DNA of 34,909 nt, from positions 1 to 34,909 of the forward strand of contig JADZAF010000076.1 of assembly GCA_020852755.1 (NCBI GenBank), given 5' to 3'. Position numbers and translations under genes: made by a program. The notes beneath the pieces are model-generated. The model was given only the letters and a program-made list of their open reading frames with translations. It was not told where the DNA came from and made no database searches. This stretch comes from Bryobacterales bacterium. GTDB taxonomy: Bacteria > Acidobacteriota > Terriglobia > Bryobacterales > Bryobacteraceae. Positions 1 to 8,637 of the stretch are shown piece after piece (position 1 is the first letter of the stretch; each line of letters opens with the position of its first letter).

Positions 1-519
1 ATCACGCGCCAGGAACTGTGGACCCGGCTGATCTACTTCCTGAAAGCGGTGGCGCCGGCGGCGGAGAAAGCCGGGGTGAAACTGTCGCTGCATCCCAAGG
101 ACCCGCCGCAGCCTGTAGTGAGGGGCGTTGAGCGGCTGCTTACCAGCGTCGAGGACATCGAGAAGTTCGTGGATGCCGTGCCTGGCCCGGTCAGCGGGTT
201 CACGTTCTGCCAGGGGACCGTAACCGAGATGGGAGCCGACGTGATCGACGCCATCCGGCGCATCGGCCGGCGCGGCAAGATTCACCACGTGCATTTCCGC
301 GCCGTGCGCGGGCGTGTGCCGCGCTACGTGGAAACCTTCATCGACGAAGGCGACGTGGACATGCTGGAGGCCATGCAGGCCTATAAGGAGGTGGGCTACC
401 AGGGCGCCCTGGTTTCCGATCATACGCCGCGCCTCAACGGCGACCTGCCCGGCGGCAAGCTGGGCCGCACCTTCTCGCACGGCTACATCCGGGCCCTGAT
501 CCACGCGGTAAACCGGTAG
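1..519 (+). CDS. Mannonate dehydratase-like TIM-barrel protein (5' truncated)
   Basis: The reading frame is open from base 1, so the N-terminus lies outside the window; 172 residues are visible. They resemble the C-terminal half of UxuA-type D-mannonate dehydratase (mannonate to 2-keto-3-deoxygluconate, hexuronate catabolism). Visible blocks are LHPKDPP, GFTFCQGTV (like the family's F-C-x-G segment), IHHVHFRAVRG (HLR-like metal/substrate loop), DEGDVDM and a late SDHTPRL. The His and Cys blocks fit the metal-binding barrel of the xylose-isomerase-like superfamily. It is convergent with a TPR gene and its stop abuts a perfect inverted repeat. Because only half is visible, a related sugar-acid dehydratase or isomerase with another substrate is possible. 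Confidence 0.75.
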   Translation: MTRQELWTRLIYFLKAVAPAAEKAGVKLSLHPKDPPQPVVRGVERLLTSVEDIEKFVDAVPGPVSGFTFCQGTVTEMGADVIDAIRRIGRRGKIHHVHFRAVRGRVPRYVETFIDEGDVDMLEAMQAYKEVGYQGALVSDHTPRLNGDLPGGKLGRTFSHGYIRALIHAVNR

Positions 520-607
520 AGTTTCGGTGACAGGCTACATAACCCCCAAACTCCCGTAAGTAGCTGAGAAACGGAGTTTGGGGGTTATGTAGCCTGTCAC
601 CGAAACT
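520..607. repeat. Perfect 35-bp inverted repeat between convergent genes
   Basis: Left arm 520-554 and right arm 573-607 are exact reverse complements, separated by an 18-nt loop. The left arm begins right after the stop of the dehydratase gene (517-519); the right arm includes part of the stop of the TPR gene (606-608 on minus). The arm contains GGTGACAGGCTACATAAC followed by CCCCCAAACTCC. It could act as a bidirectional terminator, but the arms are far longer than a usual terminator stem and there is no clean T-tract, so a paired REP-like or miniature palindromic element is equally likely. Confidence 0.85.
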
Positions 608-1796
608 ACGGGCGGAACGGGCGCGCGAGCAGGCGCGCGGCCTCGGGGCGCGAGCCGGCGTAATCCTCGGCCGAAGCCACCGCGCGGTAGAGCGCGACGG
701 CCTCTTCCCGCCGCCCTGTGATATCGAGCGTCTTGCCCAGTTCCAGCCGCGCGATGGTCTTCACCTGGTCGGAAGCCGATGCCGACTCCATCACCCGCTG
801 GAAGTAGCCGATGGCGGTGTTGGTCTTACCCGCTACCCGGTAGGCCACGCCCATGCGGTTGTGCACCACGGCCGGTTCCAGGCGCCGGTAGCGGCCGCCG
901 GCTTCGATCAGGCTCAGAATCTCTCCGTAGATCGCGATGGCCTGGCCGGTCCGGTTCCTGCGCAACTCCAGCCCGGCCAGTTCCAGGTGGGCGATATAGT
1001 TCTCCGGGTAGCGAAGGCGCAACTCCGCCATCTTTCCGGCCGCCTGATCGAAACGCTTCTCCCGGGTGTAGATCAGGGAGAGCACCGCGCGGGCGTCGTC
1101 TCCGGCCAGCAGCGCCCTGGCCGCCGCCGTCTCCAGTTCCTGCTTGCCCCGCTCGCGGTTACCGGAATGTCCCAGCAGCACCGCCAGCCACTTCACGCTC
1201 CAGGGCAGCGATCCGGCCACGTAGCTGTAGACCCCGGTCACCAGGTAGGAATCGGCGAAGCCCGGCAGGGCGGCCAGCAGTTCCCGGTTCATGCGGTGGC
1301 TGGTGCCTCCGAACCGCATGGCGGCCCACCAGTCGCTCTTGAAGGCGACCTCGAAAGTGGCGCGGTCCTGAAAGGCCACGCCCAGCAGGTACTGCGCGGC
1401 CCGGTCCCCTTTATGTTTCGCGAGCCAGTCGCGGCTTCGCCGGATGGCCTCGTCGCTCGCATCCAGGAAGCGCTTCTCGCTTTCGGAGTGGACGGCCAGT
1501 CCCGAGCGCGGCTGCTTGGCGAAGAACTCGGAGGAAGCGAAACGGTCGATGCTGAGCGCCTGCCGCGTGTTCAGGTCCTCCACCCAGTACGTCTTGGCCA
1601 GGTAGACATGGCCCGCCGGGTGGTCCGGCTCCCGGGCGATCATCTCCCGGCAGAGGGCCGCCGCCCGCTCGTAATCGAGGCTGTAAATCTCGCGGTTGAT
1701 TCCCTGAAGCCGGGCCAGCAGGTCCTCGGGGAAGGGACTCGTCTGCGCCGAGACGGCTCCCGCGACCAGCAGCCCCCAGAGAGTTATCCGCTTCAT
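606..1796 (-). CDS. Exported TPR-repeat protein
   Basis: A protein of 396 residues with an N-terminal signal peptide (MKRITLWGLLVAGAVSAQ) and helical repeats of TPR type, for example around YERAAALCREMIAREPDHPAGHV and again near the C-terminus (IGYFQRVMESA; EEAVALYRAV; written in parts). The ATG at 1796 is chosen because it overlaps the TGA of the upstream kinase gene (ATGA) and places the signal peptide at the start; a five-codon longer start is less likely. It is last in a minus-strand operon with two signalling kinases, so a periplasmic scaffold or sensing partner is plausible. No catalytic motif is visible. TPR protein is firm; role is unknown. Confidence 0.8.
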   Translation of the reverse strand: MKRITLWGLLVAGAVSAQTSPFPEDLLARLQGINREIYSLDYERAAALCREMIAREPDHPAGHVYLAKTYWVEDLNTRQALSIDRFASSEFFAKQPRSGLAVHSESEKRFLDASDEAIRRSRDWLAKHKGDRAAQYLLGVAFQDRATFEVAFKSDWWAAMRFGGTSHRMNRELLAALPGFADSYLVTGVYSYVAGSLPWSVKWLAVLLGHSGNRERGKQELETAAARALLAGDDARAVLSLIYTREKRFDQAAGKMAELRLRYPENYIAHLELAGLELRRNRTGQAIAIYGEILSLIEAGGRYRRLEPAVVHNRMGVAYRVAGKTNTAIGYFQRVMESASASDQVKTIARLELGKTLDITGRREEAVALYRAVASAEDYAGSRPEAARLLARPFRP

Positions 1797-3760
1797 GGCT
1801 CGCTCTCGCACCGCTCCGGAATCGTAATGGTGAAGCGCGTACCCCCGGTCTTGGACAGCGGGCTGTCCAGTTCAATCTCGCCGCCCAGGTGCCGCAGGTT
1901 CTTCCTCACAATGGCCAGTCCCAGCCCGGTGCCTTTCTGCTTGGTCGTGAAGAACGGGTCGAAGATGCGATCGCGGATGGAATCCGGAATGCCGGGCCCG
2001 GTGTCGGAGACGGCGATGGCGATCCGCCCGTCCACCCGGCGCGCGTCCAGCCGGACCGTGCCGCCCGTCCCGGCGGCCTGCACGGCGTTCAGTATCAGGT
2101 TCAATACGATCTGCTGGATGATCTGGGGATCCGCCCCGCTCACCTTGGCCCCGGGCTCGATGGCCGATTCGAGGGCGATGCCCTGCCCGGCGTACTCCTT
2201 CCGCAGGGTCTCGCTCAAGGCGCCGAGCAGGTTGCTCACCTGGACCTCCGATATGGCCGCCGGCACCGGCCGGGAAAACGTCAGCAACTGGTGCACGCAG
2301 GTGTTGAGCCGGTCCGTTTCCGCGATGATGTAGTTAATATCCCGGCCGTACTGCGCGTCCAGGTCGGGATCTTCCCGCATCAACTGGGCCAACGTTTTGA
2401 TGGAACTCAGCGGGTTCTTCACCTCGTGGGCGATGGTGGCCGCCACCTTCCCCAGTGTGGCCAGGTGCTCCTGGCGCAGCAGGGCCTTCTCCAGCGAGAT
2501 CTTCTCCTCCACCACCCGGTGAGTCATGACGGAATGCGAAATCTGGCTGGCCAGCCCGCGCAGGATGGTCTCGTCCTCATCCAAATACATACGCGGAGAA
2601 GTATCCACCAGCAGGATCCCCATCAACCGGTCTTCGTACCGGAGCGGGAACAGGTAGCTGAAACCCAGCTTCGCCAGCCGCCCGGCCAGCCCGCGGTCGG
2701 GTGTGTCCAGGGAGCGCAGGTACTCGACCTTGCGGTCGCGGACCAGGGCCTCGAGTTCGGCCAGTTCCACCGTCTCCGCGTCCAGGCACTGGCGGGGGAA
2801 GGAGCGCAGCAGCCGGGGCTCTCCGCTGGTGGCCAGCACCACCCGGCGCAGATTGAAGGCCCGCCCCAGCCGGTCGGCCAGGTACTGCAGGCGGTCGCCC
2901 AGGTCGAGGATAGCGGCGGCCTCTTCAATCAGGCGCCGGCTGAAATCGGCAAAGAGCTTGGTGCGGCGGGAGAGGAAGCGGGTCGCGCGGGAGTACAGCG
3001 GAATCCAGATCACGGCGGCGGCGGAGATCAGCAGCAGCTCGAGCATGCCGCCGAAGGCGCGAAGGTCCAGCTCCGCACGCCTCGTTACCAGCCGGATCGC
3101 GTGCAGGTAGACGGCCGAGAACGCGGCCAGCGCCAGGGCGAACACCACCCGCCTGCCGATCAGCAGCCCGTACACGTTGAAGCGATAGACGAAGTGAGCG
3201 AGGCACAGGGCCGGGACCAGCGAGGCGAAAACCGCCGTTCCGGAGCTTCCCCCCTGGAACAGGCCCGCCAGGGCGACCGCCAGGGACACCGCAAAGCACC
3301 GGTAGAACCTCCGCAGCAAGGTGTCCGAAGTCCGGAAGGCCGCGTAGGCGGACAGCAGGCAGGCGCCTGCCAGGCTGCCGCCCAGCAGGGAGGGGAGCGG
3401 CGCCCCCGGCAGGGACCAGGCCACAACCGCCGCCGGATAGAGCGCCAGGCCCGGGCGCCACGGAAGGCCCGCCCACAACAGGCCGAGGTGAAGCAGGGCC
3501 GCGGGGGCCAGCGCCAGGCTCAGGCCGCCCAGCCACGCCAGGCGCGCGGGCAGCAGCGCCCCTTCCCTCTCAAACACGGCCTCGTAGAACAGGGCGCCCG
3601 CGTTGCAGATATGCCAGAGCCCGGCCGAGCAGACCAGAACCAGCAGCAGCGCTGCCGCCCGCTCCACACGCGCCTTGCGCCGCAGCACGGTGGCGAGGAA
3701 CACGTGCAGAACCGCGCCGGCGGCGAACCCGAACATCCGCAGTGCGAGAGTCTCCGGCAT
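1793..3760 (-). CDS. Membrane sensor histidine kinase with GAF domain
   Basis: A 655-residue kinase. Residues about 1-270 are strongly hydrophobic with seven to nine predicted membrane spans, followed by a GAF-like region (about 290-420). The HisKA H-box is ATIAHEVKNPLSSIK with the phospho-acceptor His near residue 445. The ATPase domain has the N-box LNLILNAVQAA, G1 DTGPGIP, F-box FDPFFTTK and G2 GTGLGLAI, all canonical, so it should be active. It starts 3 nt after the stop of the REC-kinase gene and overlaps the TPR gene by 4 nt, so the three are one operon. The layout (membrane region, GAF, kinase) resembles PrsK of PEP-CTERM/exosortase systems, but no exosortase gene is in the window. Confidence 0.9.
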   Translation of the reverse strand: MPETLALRMFGFAAGAVLHVFLATVLRRKARVERAAALLLVLVCSAGLWHICNAGALFYEAVFEREGALLPARLAWLGGLSLALAPAALLHLGLLWAGLPWRPGLALYPAAVVAWSLPGAPLPSLLGGSLAGACLLSAYAAFRTSDTLLRRFYRCFAVSLAVALAGLFQGGSSGTAVFASLVPALCLAHFVYRFNVYGLLIGRRVVFALALAAFSAVYLHAIRLVTRRAELDLRAFGGMLELLLISAAAVIWIPLYSRATRFLSRRTKLFADFSRRLIEEAAAILDLGDRLQYLADRLGRAFNLRRVVLATSGEPRLLRSFPRQCLDAETVELAELEALVRDRKVEYLRSLDTPDRGLAGRLAKLGFSYLFPLRYEDRLMGILLVDTSPRMYLDEDETILRGLASQISHSVMTHRVVEEKISLEKALLRQEHLATLGKVAATIAHEVKNPLSSIKTLAQLMREDPDLDAQYGRDINYIIAETDRLNTCVHQLLTFSRPVPAAISEVQVSNLLGALSETLRKEYAGQGIALESAIEPGAKVSGADPQIIQQIVLNLILNAVQAAGTGGTVRLDARRVDGRIAIAVSDTGPGIPDSIRDRIFDPFFTTKQKGTGLGLAIVRKNLRHLGGEIELDSPLSKTGGTRFTITIPERCESEP

Positions 3761-3763
3761 CGT

Positions 3764-4909
3764 TTACCCGGGCTGCCGGAGGGGCAGGGTCACCGTGAAC
3801 CGGGAGCCCGCTCCGGGGTTGCTCTCCATTTCGATGCTTCCGTGGTGCGCCTGCACCACCTGGTAGCAGATGGCCAGTCCCAGGGCCACCGTCACCCGTC
3901 CCTCGCGCGTGATGAAGGTCGGCTCGAACAGGCTGTCGAGCCGCTCGGGAGCGATTCCGCAGCCGTCGTCGGCGACTTCCACCTTGATGCAGCCGCCTTC
4001 GCACCGGGTCCGCACCAGGATGGCGCCGGGGCGCCCGGCGTGTTCGATGGCCTCTCCCGCGTTTTCCAGCAAGGCCAGGAAAAGCTGGTTGAGATCCCGG
4101 GGGCGGCATTCAACGTCGGGCAGATCGCCGAAGTCCCTGGCGATCGTGACCGTCCCGCCCCAGCGGCTGGAGAGCAGCAGGCAGGTGCTTTCCAGGTTCT
4201 GGTTCACCGAAGCCTGCTGGAAATCGGCCCGGTCCAACTGGGCGAAGCGGATCAGGTGCTCCACCACGCCGGTGATGCGCGAGCCGGCCGCCTGGCATTG
4301 CTCGGCGGCCCGGGTGAGGGCCTCCATGGACTGCCGGCAGGCCGCCGCGGACGGCTCGTCCCGGGCCAGGGCCTGCTCGATCTTGTGCGAGGCCCGCAGC
4401 ACCGTGTCGGCGCTGGATTGCAGCACCCCGACCGGCGTATTGATCTCATGGGCCACCCCCGCCACCAGGCGCCCCAGCGAGGCCATCTTCTCCGATTGCA
4501 CCAGGGCGGCCTGGTAGCGGCGGTTCTCCTCTTCCAGCCGCCGCGACTCCACCGCGTTGCGCACGATCGCCCGCAGTTCGTCGAGTTCGAAGGGCTTGGG
4601 CAGGTAGTCGTAGGCGCCCGCCCGCAGCGCCTCTACCGCGATGCCTTCCGAACCGTAGGCGGTGATCAGGATGATGAGCGGTCCGCCCGGCTTGCGGCCC
4701 ACGTGCTTGAGCAGCGTGAGGCCGTCCATGCCCGGCATGTTGATGTCGGAGATGATCACGTGGGGGCGGAACTGCTCGATCCGTTCCAGCCCGGCCAGCC
4801 CGTCGGCGGCCTCCTCGAGCGCATAGCCCTGGTTTCTCAGGGCGCGCAGGAGCCCGTAGCGTGCCGCCTCTTCGTCGTCAATGATCAGGATTCGCGGCGG
4901 ATCGGGCAC
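3764..4909 (-). CDS. Hybrid REC-histidine kinase, soluble
   Basis: A 381-residue protein with an N-terminal receiver (RILIIDDEEAARYG; phospho-acceptor Asp55 in SDINMPGMDG; switch Lys in YLPKPFE) followed by HisKA (GVAHEINTPVGVL, His about 154) and a HATPase_c domain (N-box LLENAGEAI, G1 DDGCGIAPE). The F and G2 boxes are unusual: PTFITREGRV then ALGLAI, rather than PFFTTK and GxGLG. No membrane span is visible, so it is cytoplasmic. The frame is open further upstream, but that stretch is low-quality sequence lying over the divergent gene; the GTG at 4909 directly precedes the receiver and has a purine-rich SD (aaggggg). First gene of the operon with the GAF kinase and the TPR protein. Confidence 0.88.
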   Translation of the reverse strand: MPDPPRILIIDDEEAARYGLLRALRNQGYALEEAADGLAGLERIEQFRPHVIISDINMPGMDGLTLLKHVGRKPGGPLIILITAYGSEGIAVEALRAGAYDYLPKPFELDELRAIVRNAVESRRLEEENRRYQAALVQSEKMASLGRLVAGVAHEINTPVGVLQSSADTVLRASHKIEQALARDEPSAAACRQSMEALTRAAEQCQAAGSRITGVVEHLIRFAQLDRADFQQASVNQNLESTCLLLSSRWGGTVTIARDFGDLPDVECRPRDLNQLFLALLENAGEAIEHAGRPGAILVRTRCEGGCIKVEVADDGCGIAPERLDSLFEPTFITREGRVTVALGLAICYQVVQAHHGSIEMESNPGAGSRFTVTLPLRQPG

Positions 4910-4931
4910 ACCGGCCCCCTTTTCCGTGAAC

Positions 4932-4937
4932 AGTATA
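4932..4937 (-). promoter_or_regulatory. Putative -10 box of the kinase operon
   Basis: On the minus strand TATACT lies 22 nt before the GTG start of the REC-kinase gene, giving a short leader. No good -35 match is seen at 16-18 nt upstream, so support is weak. Confidence 0.3.
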
Positions 4938-5108
4938 GACCCATTCGGGCGCTTGCGTTGACGGTTTTTGCCGACACTGTCCGCGCAATCTGGCGGCTGG
5001 CCGGTCCGGCCGTTTCCCGCGGCCGGCCGCAAGTCTTTGTATTCCATAAGCTGAGCACCTGGCTGGCCTTCGGAGGGGCAATTGCGCTGCCAGCCGCCGG
5101 AGGCGACT

Positions 5109-5600
5109 ATGAGATTCGGATGGCAGAGTTGGATGGCGGTGGGTCTGCTGCTGGCCGCACCCCTGGCGGCCCAGGATGAGTCCCGGGGCATGGGGTACGT
5201 CTCGTTCGGCGTGACGACCAACGATATCTGCGATTGCGGCAGTGGCTTCGACGTGTTGAGTGTGGGAGGCGGTGGTGAGGGCTTCCTGTACAAGGGACTG
5301 TCGCTGGGCGGCGACCTGCACTATGCTTTTCCGCGGCGGGATTTCGGAGCCGGCATCGGCCTGCTCTCGGTCGGCCCGGCGTACCACTTCTCCCTGGGGC
5401 CGAGCGCGCCGGTGGTGCCCTTTGTCGGCGGCGGGTACGGGCTGGCGTTCCGGGGCGGCACCGCCAACCTCTACTACCTTGGCGGCGGGGTCACCTGGTG
5501 GATGAAACGCTCGCTGGGCCTGCGGGTGGAGTTCCGCCACCATCGCAGCCCCGATGAGGGCAGCCTCTCGGCGCTGCGCGTCTCGCTGGCCTTTCGGTAG
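5109..5600 (+). CDS. Small outer-membrane beta-barrel protein
   Basis: A 163-residue protein with a signal peptide (hydrophobic VGLLLAAPLAAQ) and alternating glycine/aromatic-rich strands: GYVSFGVTT, GLSLGGDLHYAF, GPAYHFSLG, PFVGGGYGLAF, YYLGGGVTWWM, LGLRVEFRHH, ALRVSLAFR. This is typical of the eight-stranded OmpA-like/outer-membrane beta-barrel family. The start is the ATG at 5109, with GGAGG a few bases upstream; a start nine codons earlier lacks this. It is divergent from the kinase operon with about 200 bp between them, which would suit a shared regulatory region. No ligand or enzymatic role can be read from it. Confidence 0.75.
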   Translation: MRFGWQSWMAVGLLLAAPLAAQDESRGMGYVSFGVTTNDICDCGSGFDVLSVGGGGEGFLYKGLSLGGDLHYAFPRRDFGAGIGLLSVGPAYHFSLGPSAPVVPFVGGGYGLAFRGGTANLYYLGGGVTWWMKRSLGLRVEFRHHRSPDEGSLSALRVSLAFR

Positions 5601-5641
5601 CCCGGCGCGGGCGGCGGGCGCGTACACTAGGAAGACACCCC

Positions 5642-6835
5642 GTGTCCGCGACCCCGGATCCGCCCGCCGCTGCACGCAGGAGACTGGCCGATCTCCCCGC
5701 GCCCGTAGTGCTTCTCGGGGCGGTCTCTCTCTGCAACGATCTGGCCAGCGAGATGATCTACCCGCTGCTGCCGGTGTTTCTGGCCGGGATCGGCGCGTCC
5801 ATGTCGTTCATCGGACTGGTGGAAGGGGTGGCCGAGACCACCGCCAGCCTGCTGAAGCTTTTCTCCGGCTGGATCGCGGACCGCCTGGGGCGGAAGCGGG
5901 CCCTGACGGTTGCGGGCTACGCCGTCTCAAACCTGGTGAGGCCGCTGATCGGAGTGGCCACGGCGGGCTGGCACGTCCTGCTGCTGCGCTTCGTGGACCG
6001 GGCCGGCAAGGGCATCCGGTCGTCCCCGCGCGATGCCATCATTGCCGACAGCATCGCCCCCGGGGCGCGCGGCCGCGCCTTCGGCTTCAACCGCGCGATG
6101 GACCACGGGGGAGCGATGCTGGGCAGCCTGGCCGCCTTTCTGCTGCTCACCCTGACCCCGCTGCCGCTGCCCGCCATCTTTCTGATTTCCGCCATCCCGG
6201 GGCTGTTGGCGGTGATCCTGGTGTTTCTCGGGATCGGCGCGGCGCGCGATCCGCGGTCGGGGGCGGCGGTCGCGCCCAGGCTCTCTCTTGCCCGCTTCGA
6301 CCGGCGCTTCAAGTTCTTCCTGGCCATCCTGGCGGTGTTTGCGCTGGGCAACTCTTCGGATGCCTTCCTGCTGCTCCGCGCCAGGGAGGCCGGCCTGCCG
6401 GTGGCCTTGCTGCCGCTGCTCTGGATCGTCTTCCACGCCGTGAAGGCACTCTCCTCCATGCCGGGCGGCGCGCTCTCCGACCGGGTGGGCCGCGCACCCC
6501 TGATCGTCGCCGGCTGGATGGTCTACGCGGCCGTCTATCTCGGTTTCAGCACGGCCTCCAGGCCGCTCGAGATCTGGCTGCTGTTCGCCGCCTACGGGCT
6601 GTTTTTCGGCTTGACGGAAGGGGTCGAGCGGGCCTTCATCGCCGACCTGGTTCCCCCCGACCTGCGCGGCACCGCCTTCGGGATCTACCATTTCGTGCTG
6701 GGAACCGCGGCCTTGCCCGCATCGCTGCTGTGCGGTTTTCTCTGGCAGGCATATTCGTCGGCCGTGGCCCTGGGTACTGGCGCGGTCCTGGCCGGGGCAG
6801 CCAGCCTTCTCCTGCTGGGGATGACCCGGCGTTGA
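5642..6835 (+). CDS. Major facilitator superfamily permease
   Basis: A 397-residue hydrophobic protein with about twelve membrane spans in two six-helix halves. The loop 2-3 signature is GWIADRLGRKRAL, and the second half repeats it as GALSDRVGRAPL. The segment RFVDRAGKGIRSSPRDAIIAD is characteristic of a large bacterial MFS group of unknown substrate. The start is GTG, with an AGGAAG stretch about 8 nt upstream. It stands downstream of a beta-barrel gene and upstream of a zinc-ribbon-like gene, neither of which identifies a substrate. An efflux or metabolite export role is possible, but this is a guess. Confidence 0.85.
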   Translation: MSATPDPPAAARRRLADLPAPVVLLGAVSLCNDLASEMIYPLLPVFLAGIGASMSFIGLVEGVAETTASLLKLFSGWIADRLGRKRALTVAGYAVSNLVRPLIGVATAGWHVLLLRFVDRAGKGIRSSPRDAIIADSIAPGARGRAFGFNRAMDHGGAMLGSLAAFLLLTLTPLPLPAIFLISAIPGLLAVILVFLGIGAARDPRSGAAVAPRLSLARFDRRFKFFLAILAVFALGNSSDAFLLLRAREAGLPVALLPLLWIVFHAVKALSSMPGGALSDRVGRAPLIVAGWMVYAAVYLGFSTASRPLEIWLLFAAYGLFFGLTEGVERAFIADLVPPDLRGTAFGIYHFVLGTAALPASLLCGFLWQAYSSAVALGTGAVLAGAASLLLLGMTRR

Positions 6836-6876
6836 CGCGCTGGCGGTTGGGGCAGCCATGGGTGTAACTTCATCTC

Positions 6877-7188
6877 ATGGCGGAAGACGGCGGTTCGCGA
6901 TGCCCGAAGTGCCGCGAGATGCTGGGCGGGCCGGTGGCCTCCATCTGCGGCAGCGTGATGGGCGACGAAGTCACCGACTGCTACTACTACTGCGGCGCCT
7001 GCGGGCTCTACTTCCTGGAACTGTCCCGCGACAGCTTCACGTTGGGGGAATCGTCGCATTTCAGCGACCCGCTCCCCAAGGCCGAGGGCGAGGCGCGGCT
7101 GGCTCTGATCCGCCGCTGCGAGACCCCCTGGGACAAGCGCTGCCGGTGCGGGGCTCACAAGGAGTACTTCGGGGGCTGGCTGGACTAG
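6877..7188 (+). CDS. Cys-rich zinc-ribbon-like hypothetical protein
   Basis: A 103-residue protein with Cys pairs CPKC near residue 9 and CGAC near residue 39, plus CRC near residue 92, suggesting one or two structural zinc sites. The central part (DCYYYCGACGLYFLEL) resembles zinc-ribbon folds. No catalytic motif is visible. It begins with ATG preceded by TGTAAC and no clear SD, and sits between the MFS gene and the sigma-54 activator on the same strand. I do not recognise a named family. Confidence 0.65.
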   Translation: MAEDGGSRCPKCREMLGGPVASICGSVMGDEVTDCYYYCGACGLYFLELSRDSFTLGESSHFSDPLPKAEGEARLALIRRCETPWDKRCRCGAHKEYFGGWLD

Positions 7189-7211
7189 CTTGCGGCGGCC
7201 GCACGGTTTGC

Positions 7212-7217
7212 GATAAT
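7212..7217 (+). promoter_or_regulatory. Putative -10 box, near-leaderless start
   Basis: GATAAT lies 8 nt before the GTG of the sigma-54 activator gene; TTGCGG at 7190-7195 is a weak -35 at 16-nt spacing. Transcription would begin at or next to the start codon, and no SD is visible. Confidence 0.4.
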
Positions 7218-7225
7218 GTGCCGCA

Positions 7226-8594
<1,369 letters not shown>

Positions 8595-8596
<2 letters not shown>

Positions 8597-8617
8597 AGGG
8601 GACGGAGGGATTTATTT
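8595..8617 (+). repeat. Solo copy of the RAYT-element end sequence
   Basis: This 23-nt stretch matches the left end of the RAYT element at 16133-16155 with one substitution (GGGGACGGAGGG here, GGGGACAGAGGG there). It begins inside the stop codon of the sigma-54 activator gene and ends 6 nt before a TATAGT box. No transposase accompanies it. Confidence 0.8.
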
Positions 8618-8622
8618 CGCGA

Positions 8623-8628
8623 TATAGT
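8623..8628 (+). promoter_or_regulatory. Putative -10 box of the enolase-family gene
   Basis: TATAGT lies 9 nt before the ATG at 8638 and directly follows the solo REP-like sequence. No convincing -35 is present, and no SD precedes the ATG. Confidence 0.4.
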
Positions 8629-8637
8629 ATCGTTCCC

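Noticed and set aside
5019..5030. 12-bp perfect palindrome GCGGCCGGCCGC
   Set aside because: Made only of G and C in a GC-rich region; expected by chance and not linked to any site.
1889..5179. Very long plus-strand frame (over 1000 codons) opposite the kinase operon
   Set aside because: It is the antisense of two clear kinase genes, is rich in Gln/Gly/Arg/His low-complexity sequence and has no domain pattern.
4910..5293. Upstream extension of the REC-kinase frame
   Set aside because: It would overlap the divergent beta-barrel gene, has no domain, and the receiver begins immediately after the GTG at 4909.
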